DNA of 64,000 nt from Anaerolineales bacterium (lineage in GTDB: Bacteria > Chloroflexota > Anaerolineae > Anaerolineales > Villigracilaceae), in NCBI GenBank assembly GCA_019187665.1, contig JABARH010000013.1, positions 38,389-102,388 of the forward strand, given 5' to 3'. A model generated the notes under the pieces. The model was not told where the DNA came from, searched no databases, and worked only from the letters and a program-made list of their open reading frames with translations. Each line of letters begins with the position of its first letter. Positions within the stretch are counted from its first letter, which is position 1. The position numbers and the translations under genes are program-made. This document shows, in pieces, positions 17,029 through 26,326 of the stretch.

Positions 17029-18522
17029 ATGCGCTCCGGCATTTTTCTCCTTCTTTCAGCCTTCTGCCTTCTTTTTTCCTCCTGCTCCTCCTCCAATTCG
17101 GCGCCCACCGCGGCCCTGCACGCCATTCCCACCCTCACCCCGACCGTGGATACATCTACTCCAATCATTTCCGCACCCGACACCGCGACGCCTGACACTG
17201 AAACGCCCTCCCTGCCTCACTACACCTTAAACGTCACGCTCGACTACCGCCGCAAACGATTGACCGTCGAAGAAAACATCCTCTACCCAAACACAACCGG
17301 CGAGACCTTGAGCGATCTCGTCCTGGCGGTCATGCCGAACGCCTGGACCTCGGTCTTCAAATTGACCAGACTGGAATTGAACGACGCGCCCGCCAAAAAT
17401 TACAAACTCGACGGCCAGCGATTGACCGTGACTCTCCCCGCCTCGCTTCCTCCCGCAGGGACAGTGGAGCTTTCCATCGCGTACAGTCTCAGCCTGCCGG
17501 AGATTCAAGAAGAGTTGTCCACCACGAAAATCCTCCCGCAGTTTTTCGGATACACCGACCGCCAGCAGAACCTCGTCAACTGGTATCCGTTCATCGTCCC
17601 GCGCGGCGCGGATGGCTGGATCCTGCACGATCCCTGGTACTTCGGCGAACATCTCGTCTATGACGCGGCGGATTTTGAAGTCAACATCAAGAATGCGGAG
17701 GAGGGAATCCGCCCCACGATCGCCGCCAGCGCGTTCGGAGAACCGCACGGCGAATGGACTCGCTTCACCTTGAACAACGCGCGCACCTTTGCTTTTTCCG
17801 CCAGCACAGAGTTCCAACGCTCGGCGACCAACGCCGGCAACGTGTTCGTGTACAGTTATTATTTTCCAACCTACGAATCCGCGGGCGAAGCCGCGGCCCT
17901 CGCCGCCGCCGACGCGATCGAAGTCTTCAGCCAGCGCTTCGGACCGTATCCGCGCGAGTCGCTGACGATCGTGATGAGCGACTTCAACGACGGCGCGGAA
18001 TTTTCGGGCTTCTTCTTTTTGAGTAAGGGATTCTATCGGACCTACGACAGCACGCGCGCCAACTACCTGACCTTTATCTCCGCGCACGAGACCGCGCACC
18101 AATGGTGGTTCGAGCAGGTCGCCAGCGATCAATATCTCGAACCCTGGCTGGACGAGGCGCTCTGCGCCTACAGCGAACATATTTTTTACGAGCAGACCGA
18201 TTCGCCCCTGCTCGAATGGTGGTGGAACACGCGCGTGGATGCCTACACCCCGCATGGCTACGTGGACATTCCGCTCGACACAACCTTTGAAGACGAGGAA
18301 TACCGCCAGTATGTCAACGCAGTCTATCTGCGCGGCGCGCGATTCCTCGACGACCTGCGCGCCCGTATCGGCGATGAAGCCTTCTTTGCCTTTTTGCAGG
18401 ATTATCTGAATCAATTCAATGGCAGGCGCGCCACAGCAGATGATTTTTTCACCGTCCTACGTCAACACACGGACGCGGATATTTCGGATCTGGTTTCAGA
18501 ATATTTTCAGGGTCAACATTGA
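17029..18522 (+). CDS. M1-like metallopeptidase lipoprotein, paralogue 1
   Basis: The 497-residue protein has a lipoprotein signal with lipobox FSSC (Cys19), then a Thr/Pro-rich linker (TLTPTVDTSTP), a beta-rich N-domain and the gluzincin motif HETAHQWWF at about 353. The third zinc ligand is the Glu in [13 protein letters not shown], 18-20 residues on, as in M1 peptidases. In place of the GAMEN exopeptidase motif the sequence reads NDGAEFSGFFF, so substrate specificity may differ. It is anchored at the outer face of the membrane. It is the first of three tandem paralogues. A TAAAAT box 7 nt upstream suggests a leaderless start. Confidence 0.82.
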   Translation: MRSGIFLLLSAFCLLFSSCSSSNSAPTAALHAIPTLTPTVDTSTPIISAPDTATPDTETPSLPHYTLNVTLDYRRKRLTVEENILYPNTTGETLSDLVLAVMPNAWTSVFKLTRLELNDAPAKNYKLDGQRLTVTLPASLPPAGTVELSIAYSLSLPEIQEELSTTKILPQFFGYTDRQQNLVNWYPFIVPRGADGWILHDPWYFGEHLVYDAADFEVNIKNAEEGIRPTIAASAFGEPHGEWTRFTLNNARTFAFSASTEFQRSATNAGNVFVYSYYFPTYESAGEAAALAAADAIEVFSQRFGPYPRESLTIVMSDFNDGAEFSGFFFLSKGFYRTYDSTRANYLTFISAHETAHQWWFEQVASDQYLEPWLDEALCAYSEHIFYEQTDSPLLEWWWNTRVDAYTPHGYVDIPLDTTFEDEEYRQYVNAVYLRGARFLDDLRARIGDEAFFAFLQDYLNQFNGRRATADDFFTVLRQHTDADISDLVSEYFQGQH

Positions 18523-18523
18523 G

Positions 18524-20131
18524 ATGAATAACGTAGACACGTACACACGTACATACGTACATACGTACACACGTACACACGTAGACACGTACACAGGGCA
18601 CAAGCAGCCTGTCTCCCATCTCCTGTCACGCATCCTGATCCTCTTTGCGTTCTTACTCATGTCCTGCTCTCGCGCCGCTTCCTCCTCAACTCCCGACCCC
18701 TCGACACATTTGACGCCTTCGGCGCTTTCGAACCTGACACCTGACACTGTAACACCTGACACCTCAACGCCAACGAATACACCTCCGCCTCCCTCCACGC
18801 GTCCACGCTACACATTGGATCTGCAACTCAACTACGCAAACAAATCCGCTTCCGTCAACGAGACCATCCTCTACACCAACCAAAGCGCGGACATGTTGAC
18901 CAGCCTGACCCTCGGCGTCGAACCGACCTGCACGCAGAGTTTCAATCTCAGCGGAATTTTTCTGGACGGCCAGCCGGTTAGCAACTACATCTTCGATGTT
19001 CAGAACGTCCAGCCGTATATTCGCCATCGTTTGGAGATTCCGCTCGCCCAGCCGCTCGCGCCGGGCAACAAGCTCACGCTTCAGATCGGGTTCACATTGA
19101 TTCTTCCTGTCGTCGCCAACTACAGCGACGAGACCAGTCTCTGCTCGCAGATCATCGGCTACACCGATAAACAGATCAACCTCGTGGACTGGTATCCCTT
19201 CGTCGCGCCGTACATCAACGGAAAATTCGTCTTGCACAACCCCTGGTATTACGGCGAACATCTCACCTATGAATCTGCGGATTTTGAAGTGAATGTGAAA
19301 ATTGAGGACGGCGCGAACGTGGTCATCGCCTCCAGCGGGGAGGAAATCGTCAGCGACGACCCGGCCAGCCGCACGTTCAAGCTGGAAGCGGGGCGGACGT
19401 TCGCGCTCTCGTTCAGCGATTCATTCCAGGTCGCATCCACACAAGTCGGCGATGTGACCATCTTCAGTTATTACTTCCCCGGCTATGAAACATCCGCGCA
19501 GGCTGTGCTGGCTGCGACTGCGAAATCGTTCGAGGTCTATAGTCAACGCTTCGGCGCGTATCCGCACAAAACTCTCACCGTGGCGCAAGGCGACTTCGAA
19601 GATGGCATGGAATATTCGGCGTTCTATTTTCACAGCCGCGGCATTTACAACAACTACGATGGCACACTCGTCAATCATCTCACCGCGGTCAGCGTACACG
19701 AGACAGCGCATCAGTGGTGGTTCGAGCAGGTCGCCAACGATCAGGGACTCGAACCCTGGCTGGACGAATCGCTCGCGACCTATAGCGAGATCGTCTATTA
19801 CGAAACCGTCCAGCCCGCCGCGCTCGACTCGTGGTGGTGGACGTATCGCTTCACACCCTTTGAGCAAGCCAAACCCGTGGACACAAGCATCTACGATTGG
19901 CACGGTGGTTACACCGCATATCAAAACCTTGTTTACCTTAACGGCGCCGATTTTCTGCGCCAACTGCGCGCGCGCACCGGCGACGAACTGTTTTTTGCGT
20001 TCATGCAGGATTACCTTGCGCAAATGCGCGGCAAAATTTCCACCACCCCCGATTTCTTCCGCATCCTGCGCGAGCATACCAGCGTGGACCTCTCCGACCT
20101 GATCGCGTTGTATTTTCAAAATTCGTATTGA
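18524..20131 (+). CDS. M1-like metallopeptidase lipoprotein, paralogue 2, with an in-frame 8-bp repeat leader
   Basis: The 535-residue protein has zinc site HETAHQWWF at about 392 and [13 protein letters not shown] downstream; the GAMEN-equivalent is [10 protein letters not shown]. The start at 18524 lies 1 nt after the previous stop. Residues 4-24 ([21 protein letters not shown]) are the translation of eight 8-bp repeats, followed by the signal helix [16 protein letters not shown] (Cys48). Without the array the signal would have a normal length. Because 8 is not a multiple of 3, gain or loss of a unit would change the frame and stop the protein from being made. A Thr/Pro linker follows ([12 protein letters not shown]). 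Confidence 0.8.
   Translation: MNNVDTYTRTYVHTYTRTHVDTYTGHKQPVSHLLSRILILFAFLLMSCSRAASSSTPDPSTHLTPSALSNLTPDTVTPDTSTPTNTPPPPSTRPRYTLDLQLNYANKSASVNETILYTNQSADMLTSLTLGVEPTCTQSFNLSGIFLDGQPVSNYIFDVQNVQPYIRHRLEIPLAQPLAPGNKLTLQIGFTLILPVVANYSDETSLCSQIIGYTDKQINLVDWYPFVAPYINGKFVLHNPWYYGEHLTYESADFEVNVKIEDGANVVIASSGEEIVSDDPASRTFKLEAGRTFALSFSDSFQVASTQVGDVTIFSYYFPGYETSAQAVLAATAKSFEVYSQRFGAYPHKTLTVAQGDFEDGMEYSAFYFHSRGIYNNYDGTLVNHLTAVSVHETAHQWWFEQVANDQGLEPWLDESLATYSEIVYYETVQPAALDSWWWTYRFTPFEQAKPVDTSIYDWHGGYTAYQNLVYLNGADFLRQLRARTGDELFFAFMQDYLAQMRGKISTTPDFFRILREHTSVDLSDLIALYFQNSY
18533..18596 (+). repeat. Tandem array 2: eight 8-bp units (GTASAYAC) inside the start of paralogue 2
   Basis: Units are GTAGACAC, GTACACAC, GTACATAC (twice), GTACACAC (twice), GTAGACAC and GTACACAG, contiguous and exactly 64 bp. 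The array begins 9 nt after the ATG and is read in frame as a basic/hydroxyl leader. Confidence 0.9.
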
Positions 20132-20137
20132 GAAGAT

Positions 20138-21868
20138 ATGTATACAAGTAAACACGGACACACGCACACACGTACCCAGGTACACAATCATCTCGCATCT
20201 CGTACCTCGTATCTCGTATCCCGTATCCCGTATCTCGTACCCCGTATCCCGTATCTCGTATCCCGTATCCCATATCTCGTATCTCGTACCCCGTATCTCG
20301 TATCCCGTATCCCGCACCTCGTATCTCGCATCTCCTGCCTCCTCGCTTGCATGTTCCTCATCTCCTGCGCGACCGCGACTCCCGGCGCGACTCCCACCTC
20401 GATCTACGCCGCGCCCTTCATCCTTGCGACTCTCGACCCCGGCGCATCGCCGCACACTCCCACCGAAGCGGACACCCCAACCCCAACCTTGATCCCCACC
20501 GAAACATTCACCCCGCCTCCGCCCGCCACCTTAACACCCGAAGCCTCAACGCCTGACGCCTCGACCCTTCCGCCTCCCACGACTCTCACACGTCCATCCT
20601 ACACCGTCTATGCCACAGTGGATTACGACAATCACACTGCCGAAGTGGACGAATCCATCCTCTACCCAAACCTGAGCGGCGTAACGCTCAGCGACCTCGT
20701 CATCGCCGTCGAACCGATGTTGTACGGCAGCGCCTTCTCCCTGACCAGCCTTTCTGTGAACGGACTGCCGATCGCCAATTACACCCTCGACTCACATCGT
20801 CTCACCGTCCCCATTCCCGCCCTGCCATCCGGCTCGCAAATCTCGCTGGTCATCGAATACAACCTGAACATCCCGGTCAAACAAAAAGCCAACACCTTTG
20901 GCTGGCTCGACTATCAAACCAACTTGACCGAGTGGATTCCATTCGTTGTCCCGTATGACCCAAACAGCGGTTGGATTCTGCATGACTATATTCCATGGGG
21001 CGAGCATCTCGTTTATGATTCCGCCGACTTTGAAGTCAATATCCGCTTTTCCGCTTCGCAATCCGCTCCAATCATTGCCGCGCCCGCCCTGCCCGAAGCC
21101 AACGGCGAATGGACGCGTTACCGCCTGCCCGGCGCGCGCACCTTCGCGCTTTCGCTGAGCCGCGATTTCCTCGTGGATGAATCCGCTGTCGGGTCCACTG
21201 CGATCCGCACCTATTATTTCGCCGGTCACGAGGGCGCCGCCGACAAGATGACCACCGTCGCCGGTCAGGCGGTCGGTCTGTTCGAGCCGAAATTTGCGGA
21301 ATATCCCTATCCGGTCCTCAGCGTGGTCGAACTCGATTACAACGACGGACTCGAGAACGACGGATTGATCTTCCTCTCCAGCGCCTTCTTCGACCAGTAC
21401 AACGGCGGCGTGAAAAACAACCTGACCGTGCTGGGCGTCCACGAGATCGCGCATAACTGGTGGTTCGGACTCGTCGGCAGTGACCAGGCTCAGGAACCCT
21501 GGCTGGATGAAGCGCTGTCACTGTACAGCGAGCGCATCTTCTTTGAATTTACCAATCCCGAACTCGTGGACTGGTGGTGGCAGTTCCGCGTTAATTACTT
21601 CGGTCCCAACGGCTACGTGGACATGACCATCTACGATGCGGTCTCTTTCCGCGATTACACCAATGCGGTTTACCTCAACGGCGCGACCTTCCTTGAAGAT
21701 TTGCGCGTTCGCATGGGCGATGAGGCGTTCTACAAATTCATCAAAGACTACGCCGCGCAGATGTCCCACCGCCGCGCCGCCGCCGATGACTTCTTCCGCA
21801 TTGCGCGTTCGCACACCTCGAAGGATATTTCCGATTTGATCGCGGCGTATTTTGCAAGCTCTCATTAG
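20138..21868 (+). CDS. M1-like metallopeptidase lipoprotein, paralogue 3, with a compound repeat leader
   Basis: The 576-residue protein has HEIAHNWWF at about 435 and [13 protein letters not shown] as the third ligand region; the GAMEN-equivalent is [11 protein letters not shown]. From the ATG at 20138 the first 68 residues are encoded by a repeat array, giving a seven-residue period PYLVSRI with an arginine in each turn. The signal core [11 protein letters not shown] (lipobox LISC, Cys84) comes straight out of the last units. No other ATG would keep the signal, so either this long n-region is used or a non-ATG start lies within the array. A Thr/Pro linker and the same two-domain plan as its neighbours follow. 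Confidence 0.78.
   Translation: MYTSKHGHTHTRTQVHNHLASRTSYLVSRIPYLVPRIPYLVSRIPYLVSRTPYLVSRIPHLVSRISCLLACMFLISCATATPGATPTSIYAAPFILATLDPGASPHTPTEADTPTPTLIPTETFTPPPPATLTPEASTPDASTLPPPTTLTRPSYTVYATVDYDNHTAEVDESILYPNLSGVTLSDLVIAVEPMLYGSAFSLTSLSVNGLPIANYTLDSHRLTVPIPALPSGSQISLVIEYNLNIPVKQKANTFGWLDYQTNLTEWIPFVVPYDPNSGWILHDYIPWGEHLVYDSADFEVNIRFSASQSAPIIAAPALPEANGEWTRYRLPGARTFALSLSRDFLVDESAVGSTAIRTYYFAGHEGAADKMTTVAGQAVGLFEPKFAEYPYPVLSVVELDYNDGLENDGLIFLSSAFFDQYNGGVKNNLTVLGVHEIAHNWWFGLVGSDQAQEPWLDEALSLYSERIFFEFTNPELVDWWWQFRVNYFGPNGYVDMTIYDAVSFRDYTNAVYLNGATFLEDLRVRMGDEAFYKFIKDYAAQMSHRRAAADDFFRIARSHTSKDISDLIAAYFASSH
20140..20341 (+). repeat. Tandem array 3: six degenerate 8-bp units then about 22 7-bp units (GTATCYC)
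   Basis: Positions 20140-20187 hold 8-mers (GTATACAA, GTAAACAC, GGACACAC, GCACACAC, GTACCCAG, GTACACAA). Positions 20188-20341 hold 7-mers, mostly GTATCTC and GTATCCC with GTACCCC variants. It starts at the G of the ATG of paralogue 3 and is translated. The 7-mer part is 154 bp. Confidence 0.9.
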
Positions 21869-21964
21869 GTACACACGTAGACACGTAGACATGTACACAC
21901 GTAGACACGTAGACATGTACACACGTAGACACGTACACACGTAGACATGTACGCATGTAAGTAA
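21869..21964 (+). repeat. Tandem array 4: twelve 8-bp units (GTASACAY) directly after the stop of paralogue 3
   Basis: Starting at the base after the TAG, units GTACACAC, GTAGACAC and GTAGACAT alternate, ending in GTACGCAT and GTAAGTAA. The array is followed by repeat B copy 2 and a repeat C element, so the 325-bp gap to the hydrolase gene consists almost wholly of repeats. Confidence 0.9.
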
Positions 21965-21968
21965 CTGA

Positions 21969-22054
21969 TGTTACGCGGTTTTCGTACCGCAACTTTCAAG
22001 TTGCGCTCGCAAGGCACAAGATAACTCTTGCGGTACTGCGTAAGGTGAGTAAGT
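21969..22054 (+). repeat. Repeat B, copy 2
   Basis: It begins TTACGCGGTTTTCGTACCGC, has the hairpin-forming CAAGATAACTCTTGCGGTAC in the middle and ends CTGCGTAAGGTGAGTAA. It aligns over its whole length with the copies at 30452-30535 and 58624-58708. Confidence 0.7.
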
Positions 22055-22062
22055 AAACCCGG

Positions 22063-22144
22063 GTGTACACGCAAAACATGTCAGCAGACGTTAGAGAACG
22101 TCCGCCTACGCCAGCGTAAGAGACGCTCTCCCCTGCGTGCACGC
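22063..22144. repeat. Repeat C, copy 1: paired hairpins with AGAG loops
   Basis: Two hairpins are visible: GACGTT-AGAG-AACGTC (22087-22102, perfect) and AGCGT-AAGAG-ACGCT (22113-22127). The outer arms GTGTACACGCA and TGCGTGCACGC match at 9 of 11 positions. Elements of the same plan are at 28256-28367 and 33205-33301. Confidence 0.6.
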
Positions 22145-22181
22145 TCCTATCTCATGTTGCATTCCGCGTTACTTTTTCCGT

Positions 22182-22187
22182 TATACT
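22182..22187 (+). promoter_or_regulatory. -10 box TATACT, 6 nt before the GTG start at 22194
   Basis: The spacing matches the other leaderless candidates and selects the GTG over the upstream in-frame ATG at 22137, which would lie ahead of the promoter. Confidence 0.5.
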
Positions 22188-22193
22188 TGCCGC

Positions 22194-23051
22194 GTGCAAT
22201 CCCACTACGTCACAACCAACACAATCAACCTCCACGTCATGACTGACGGCCCCGCAGAGGGTCCGCCGGTCGTTTTGTTGCACGGCTTTCCCGAATTCTG
22301 GTACGGATGGCGCAGGCAAATCCCCGCGCTTGTGCAGGCAGGCTTCCGCGTCATCGTCCCGGACCAGCGCGGATACAACCTCTCCGACAAGCCGAAGGGC
22401 ATCGCCGCCTACGATCTGGACATCCTCACCCGCGATGTGACCGGACTCTTCGATCATTTCGGGATTCAAAAAGCAAAACTGGTCGGACACGATTGGGGCG
22501 CGGCAGTGGCGTGGACCGTTGCGTTGCAATTCCCCGAACGACTGGAAAAACTCGCCATCCTCAACGTCCCCCATCCCGACGTGATGACGCGCTTCCTCTT
22601 AAAAAATTCAGCACAGCGCAAAAAATCCTGGTACATTTTTTTCTTCCAACTGCCCTTCGCTGAATTGATTCTGCGCCGCAATGATTTTGAAAACATGCGG
22701 CGCGCCCTGACCGGCAGGCACGGATCATTTCCCCCCGAAGATATCCCCCAATACAAAAACGCCTGGTCCCGGCCCGGCGCATTAACCGCCATGCTTCACT
22801 GGTATCGCGCCGCTTTCCAAAAATCCATGCGCGGATTATGGAGCCGCGAGCAAATCACCATCCGCCCGGTTAACGTCCCAACACTGATGCTGTGGGGGAA
22901 ACATGATGTCGCCTTGAGCCGCGACATGGCGCAACCCTCCATCGCGGCGTGCGAACACGGCGAGTTAATCCTGTTCGACAAAGCCACACACTGGATTCAG
23001 CATGACGCGGCGGATGACGTCAACCAAAAATTGATCTCGTTTTTAAAATAA
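22194..23051 (+). CDS. Alpha/beta hydrolase, epoxide-hydrolase-like
   Basis: The 285-residue protein has the oxyanion motif HGFPEFWYGW, the strand VIVPDQRGYNLSDKP and the nucleophile elbow VGHDWGAA. The nucleophile is Asp rather than Ser, as in soluble epoxide hydrolases and haloalkane dehalogenases. The C-terminal THWIQHDAADDVN carries the catalytic His. The GTG start at 22194 (VQSHYVTTNTINLHV) is used because it lies 6 nt after TATACT; the ATG at 22137 would add a poorly fitting Cys-rich segment. The enzyme is cytoplasmic and its substrate cannot be told. Confidence 0.82.
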   Translation: MQSHYVTTNTINLHVMTDGPAEGPPVVLLHGFPEFWYGWRRQIPALVQAGFRVIVPDQRGYNLSDKPKGIAAYDLDILTRDVTGLFDHFGIQKAKLVGHDWGAAVAWTVALQFPERLEKLAILNVPHPDVMTRFLLKNSAQRKKSWYIFFFQLPFAELILRRNDFENMRRALTGRHGSFPPEDIPQYKNAWSRPGALTAMLHWYRAAFQKSMRGLWSREQITIRPVNVPTLMLWGKHDVALSRDMAQPSIAACEHGELILFDKATHWIQHDAADDVNQKLISFLK

Positions 23052-23063
23052 AAAAAATAACCC

Positions 23064-23924
23064 ATGCCGCCCCTCGCCATCCTCCTGCTGATCACATCCG
23101 CGTTCATGCACGCCTTTTGGAATTTAATCCTCAAACAATCCGAGAGCAAATACGTTGCCATGAACTGGCAGGTCATCCTCAGCGGCGGCGCGGCGTTGAT
23201 CGCCGTCTTTTTTGTCGGACTGCCTCCGCGCGAAATGTGGACCTTCGCCATCGCCAGCACCTTCCTCGAAATTTTTTATTTCCTCCTGCTCATGTACGCC
23301 TACAGCGACCACGACTTCTCGCTCATCTATCCCATCGCGCGCGGCGCCGCGCCCGCGCTCGTCGTGCTCTGGGCGGATATTTTCCTCGCCGAAACCCCCA
23401 CCACCGGCGGCATGATCGGCATCGCGCTGATCGTCGCCGGCATGATCATCATCGGCTCCACCAGCCTGCTCCATAACCACGAAGGCAAGCCGCACCTTAA
23501 AGGAATTTTCCTCGCGCTCGGCGTGGCATTGCTCATTTCCATCTATACGATTGTGGACGGGACCGCCGTCAAAGCCCACCCAGACTCCGCCCTGCCGTAT
23601 GCCTTATCCATGTTCGCCGGCGTCCCGCTTCTGACGACCCCCTTCATGCTCCGCCGTTTCGGGGCGGGCGCCTTTGCCCAAGCCTGGCGCGGACAAGGCT
23701 GGAATCTTGCACTCGGCGGCGCGCTGGGAGTCGTCGCGTACACCACCGCGCTCTATGCCTACTCGTTTGCTCCGCTCAATTATTCCGAGGCGATCCGCGA
23801 GGTCAGTGTGGTGATTGGCGCGTTCTTTGGCTGGCGTTTCCTCGGCGAAAAAATGGGCGGTTACCGCCTGCTTGGCGCCGGGGTGATCTTCGCTGGAATT
23901 TCGCTGATTGCTGTTTTTGGATAG
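23064..23924 (+). CDS. EamA/DMT-superfamily transporter
   Basis: The 286-residue protein has about ten hydrophobic helices in two homologous halves, each with the EamA pattern (LIYPIARGAAPALVVLWADIFLAE in the first, NYSEAIREVSVVIGAFFGWRFLGEKM in the second). It is a small-molecule exporter of unknown substrate. The gene follows the hydrolase after 12 nt and precedes the Nudix gene by 7 nt, so the three probably share a transcript. Confidence 0.85.
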   Translation: MPPLAILLLITSAFMHAFWNLILKQSESKYVAMNWQVILSGGAALIAVFFVGLPPREMWTFAIASTFLEIFYFLLLMYAYSDHDFSLIYPIARGAAPALVVLWADIFLAETPTTGGMIGIALIVAGMIIIGSTSLLHNHEGKPHLKGIFLALGVALLISIYTIVDGTAVKAHPDSALPYALSMFAGVPLLTTPFMLRRFGAGAFAQAWRGQGWNLALGGALGVVAYTTALYAYSFAPLNYSEAIREVSVVIGAFFGWRFLGEKMGGYRLLGAGVIFAGISLIAVFG

Positions 23925-23931
23925 GAGACCC

Positions 23932-24348
23932 ATGCCCGATCAAATCTTCCCCGAACCGACCGTTGGCGCGTTCATCTTCAACCGCCAGGGCGAATTGCTT
24001 TTATTACAAAGCCACAAATGGCCGGGACGATACATCGTCCCCGGCGGGCATGTGGAGTTGGGCGAGACGCTGGAGCAGGCGCTGGTCCGCGAAACGAAAG
24101 AAGAGACCGGGCTTGACGTTCACTCGATTGAATTCATCAACTTCCAGCAGTTCATCTACGATCCCGCCTTCTGGAAAAAACGTCATTTCATCTTTTTTGA
24201 TTATGCCTGCAAAACAGACGATGCAAATGTGATTCTCAACGATGAAGCCGAGGGATATGTCTGGGTGGAACCGCATCAGGCATTGACGCTGGAATTGGAC
24301 AGGTACACGCGCTGCTCCGTGGAGGAATGGTCGAAGAAACACGCGTAA
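23932..24348 (+). CDS. Nudix hydrolase
   Basis: The 138-residue protein contains the full Nudix box from GGHVELGETLEQALVRET to KEETGL (G-x5-E-x7-R-E-U-x-E-E-x-G-U) at about residues 37-59. These enzymes hydrolyse nucleoside diphosphate derivatives with Mg2+. AGGAG just before the ATG at 23932 supports this start; the in-frame ATG at 23908 lies inside the transporter gene. It converges on the ABC exporter gene with only 27 bp between. Confidence 0.88.
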   Translation: MPDQIFPEPTVGAFIFNRQGELLLLQSHKWPGRYIVPGGHVELGETLEQALVRETKEETGLDVHSIEFINFQQFIYDPAFWKKRHFIFFDYACKTDDANVILNDEAEGYVWVEPHQALTLELDRYTRCSVEEWSKKHA

Positions 24349-24375
24349 CACGGACGCCTGTTCGAGAAAACAACT

Positions 24376-26196
24376 TTATTCGTCCTGCCTCACCAGTTCT
24401 TTCATCTCTTCGATGTACGCCAAACTCTGATGGCGGAAGTACGTGTTGTACAACTCCGCGTAATGACCGCCCTGCTTGAGCAGTCCAGCGTGATTGCCTT
24501 CTTCGATGATCGCGCCGGTCTGCATAACCACGATGCGGTCGGCGGCTTTGACCGTGGACAGGCGATGCGCGATGAGGATGCTGGTGGCGTTCTTCAAAAT
24601 TAAATTCAACGCCTGCTGGATCTGCCATTCGGTGAACGGATCAATGCTGGCGGTGGCTTCATCGAGGATGAAGATGGCGGGGTTTTGCACCAGCACGCGC
24701 ATCAACGCCACCAGTTGACGCTGTCCCATCGAGAGGCGGTTGCCGCGCTCACCCACCTGGGTATTGAGTCCGTCGGGTAACGTCTCCAGCCATTCGCCGT
24801 CGCCGATCTGGCGCGCGAGGCGCAGCATCTCAGATTCGGGCGCATCCGGCGCGGCGTAGCGGATGTTGTCCGCCACTGTCCCGGAAAAAAGGAACGGGAC
24901 TTGCGAAACGATTCCCAGTTGACGGCGATAGGAGGTCAAATCAAACGTGCGGATATCGCGTCCGTCAATGGTTAATTGCCCGGATTGAAATTCGTAGAAG
25001 CGCGCGATCAATTTTGCGATGGAAGACTTGCCCGCGCCGGTGTGACCGACGAGGGCGAGATTCTCTCCGGGGTGGACGACCAGGTTGAAGTCGCGCAGGA
25101 CCGGTTCTTCATCCTTGTAATGGAATCCCAGATGTTCGAATCGCACCTCGCCGCGCAGGCGCGACGGGATTTGCGCGTCGGTCTGGACCACGGCCGGGTC
25201 GGCGTCTATCAAAGCGTAGACTCGCTCCGCCGCCGCCAGCCCCTGCTGGATCTGCGCCCAGAACGCGGAAAGATTCAAAATGGGGAACATGAAATTATCG
25301 AGGCTGAGAATAAACAGATACCACGCACCCGCGCTGATCAGCCCGTCGCGGATGGATAGCCCGCCCGCATAGACCAGGATGGCGACGTAGATGCCGCCCA
25401 TCGCGTTCAAGATCGGGAAGACCAGCGAGAGCACCAGTCCGCGCTGGACGTTAACGTTGTAGGAGGCGTGGTTGGCGGCGTCGAAGGTGTTGAAGATGCC
25501 CTCTTCCTGGCGGAAGTTTTTTGCGATGGCGATGCCGCTGACCGTCTCTTTGATCGCGGCGTTGACATCTGCCATGGCTTGCATGCCGCGCTTGGTGACG
25601 CGGCGGGCGAGGGCGCGGAATCCCAATGTGAATCCAAAACTGACCGGGATGAACCCGACCATGATCAGCGCCATGTGCCATTCGGTGCGGAAGAGGATCA
25701 CACCGAGCAGGATGGCTTGGAACATTTGCGCGGTCAGGTCGGTGATGATGACGACCAGTTGACCGAAATCGGTCGTGTCGGAGGTGATGCGGCTGACGAT
25801 GCGCCCCGAAGAAAATTGATCGTAGAACGAGAGGTCGTGTTCGGCGGCGGCGTGGAAGGCGCGGCTACGCAGGTCCAGCACCACGTCGCCCACCGCGCGG
25901 ACAGTGAGACTGCGACGCGCCCAGTTGAAGCCCCAGTTGCCGACCCCGATGGCGAGCATGACGCATCCGACCAGCCAGATCAGATTCATCGGCGGTTGTT
26001 CGCCGAGCAGGTCCACCACTTTGCCAACGGTGATGGGCAGGGCGGCAGTGACGATGGACATGATGACAACCAGCGCCGCGATGATTCCGAGGCGCGGCAG
26101 TTGCGGTTTAAAGTAGCCCGCAATGCGGCTGATCAGCACGCGGTCGGAGTATTGACGATCGTATTTTTCAGAATTAAGTCCGGCGAAGAAGCTCAT
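24376..26196 (-). CDS. ABC exporter half-transporter, subunit with the intact Walker B glutamate
   Basis: The 606-residue protein has six membrane helices (about 30-330) followed by an ATPase domain: Walker A GHTGAGKSS, Q-loop IVSQVPFLF, signature LSMGQRQ (non-canonical; normal LSGGQ), Walker B IFILDEATASID and H-loop AHRLST. With the neighbouring gene it should form a heterodimeric exporter. Its modified signature contributes to the same composite site as the partner's altered Walker B, as in TM287/288-type exporters that have one degenerate ATP site. Substrate unknown (lipids or drugs). It is the downstream gene of the pair. Confidence 0.9.
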   Translation of the reverse strand: MSFFAGLNSEKYDRQYSDRVLISRIAGYFKPQLPRLGIIAALVVIMSIVTAALPITVGKVVDLLGEQPPMNLIWLVGCVMLAIGVGNWGFNWARRSLTVRAVGDVVLDLRSRAFHAAAEHDLSFYDQFSSGRIVSRITSDTTDFGQLVVIITDLTAQMFQAILLGVILFRTEWHMALIMVGFIPVSFGFTLGFRALARRVTKRGMQAMADVNAAIKETVSGIAIAKNFRQEEGIFNTFDAANHASYNVNVQRGLVLSLVFPILNAMGGIYVAILVYAGGLSIRDGLISAGAWYLFILSLDNFMFPILNLSAFWAQIQQGLAAAERVYALIDADPAVVQTDAQIPSRLRGEVRFEHLGFHYKDEEPVLRDFNLVVHPGENLALVGHTGAGKSSIAKLIARFYEFQSGQLTIDGRDIRTFDLTSYRRQLGIVSQVPFLFSGTVADNIRYAAPDAPESEMLRLARQIGDGEWLETLPDGLNTQVGERGNRLSMGQRQLVALMRVLVQNPAIFILDEATASIDPFTEWQIQQALNLILKNATSILIAHRLSTVKAADRIVVMQTGAIIEEGNHAGLLKQGGHYAELYNTYFRHQSLAYIEEMKELVRQDE

Positions 26197-26218
26197 GGGG
26201 ATCGGTGGGGGGTGGTTG

Positions 26219-26288
26219 GTATTCGGTATTCGATGTTCGATGTTCGATATTCGATATTCGATAGTCGGTAGTCGGTAGTCGGTAGTCG
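26219..26288 (-). repeat. Tandem array 5: ten 7-bp units between the two exporter genes
   Basis: On the plus strand the units are GTATTCG (two), ATGTTCG (two), ATATTCG (two), ATAGTCG and GTAGTCG (three). The flanking sequence to 26326 contains decayed versions (TTATCGAATATCGCATTACCG). The array lies 22 nt upstream of the start codon of the downstream exporter gene, on the side of that start. Confidence 0.9.
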
Positions 26289-26326
26289 AGTTATCGAATA
26301 TCGCATTACCGAATTATCAAACGCAA

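Noticed and set aside
17227..18414. 395-residue minus-strand frame opposite M1 paralogue 1
   Set aside because: It lies wholly inside a well-supported metallopeptidase gene on the other strand and has no recognisable motif.
18533..18596. CRISPR array
   Set aside because: Units are 7-8 bp with no spacers, no cas genes are in the window, and all seven arrays share this simple tandem structure.
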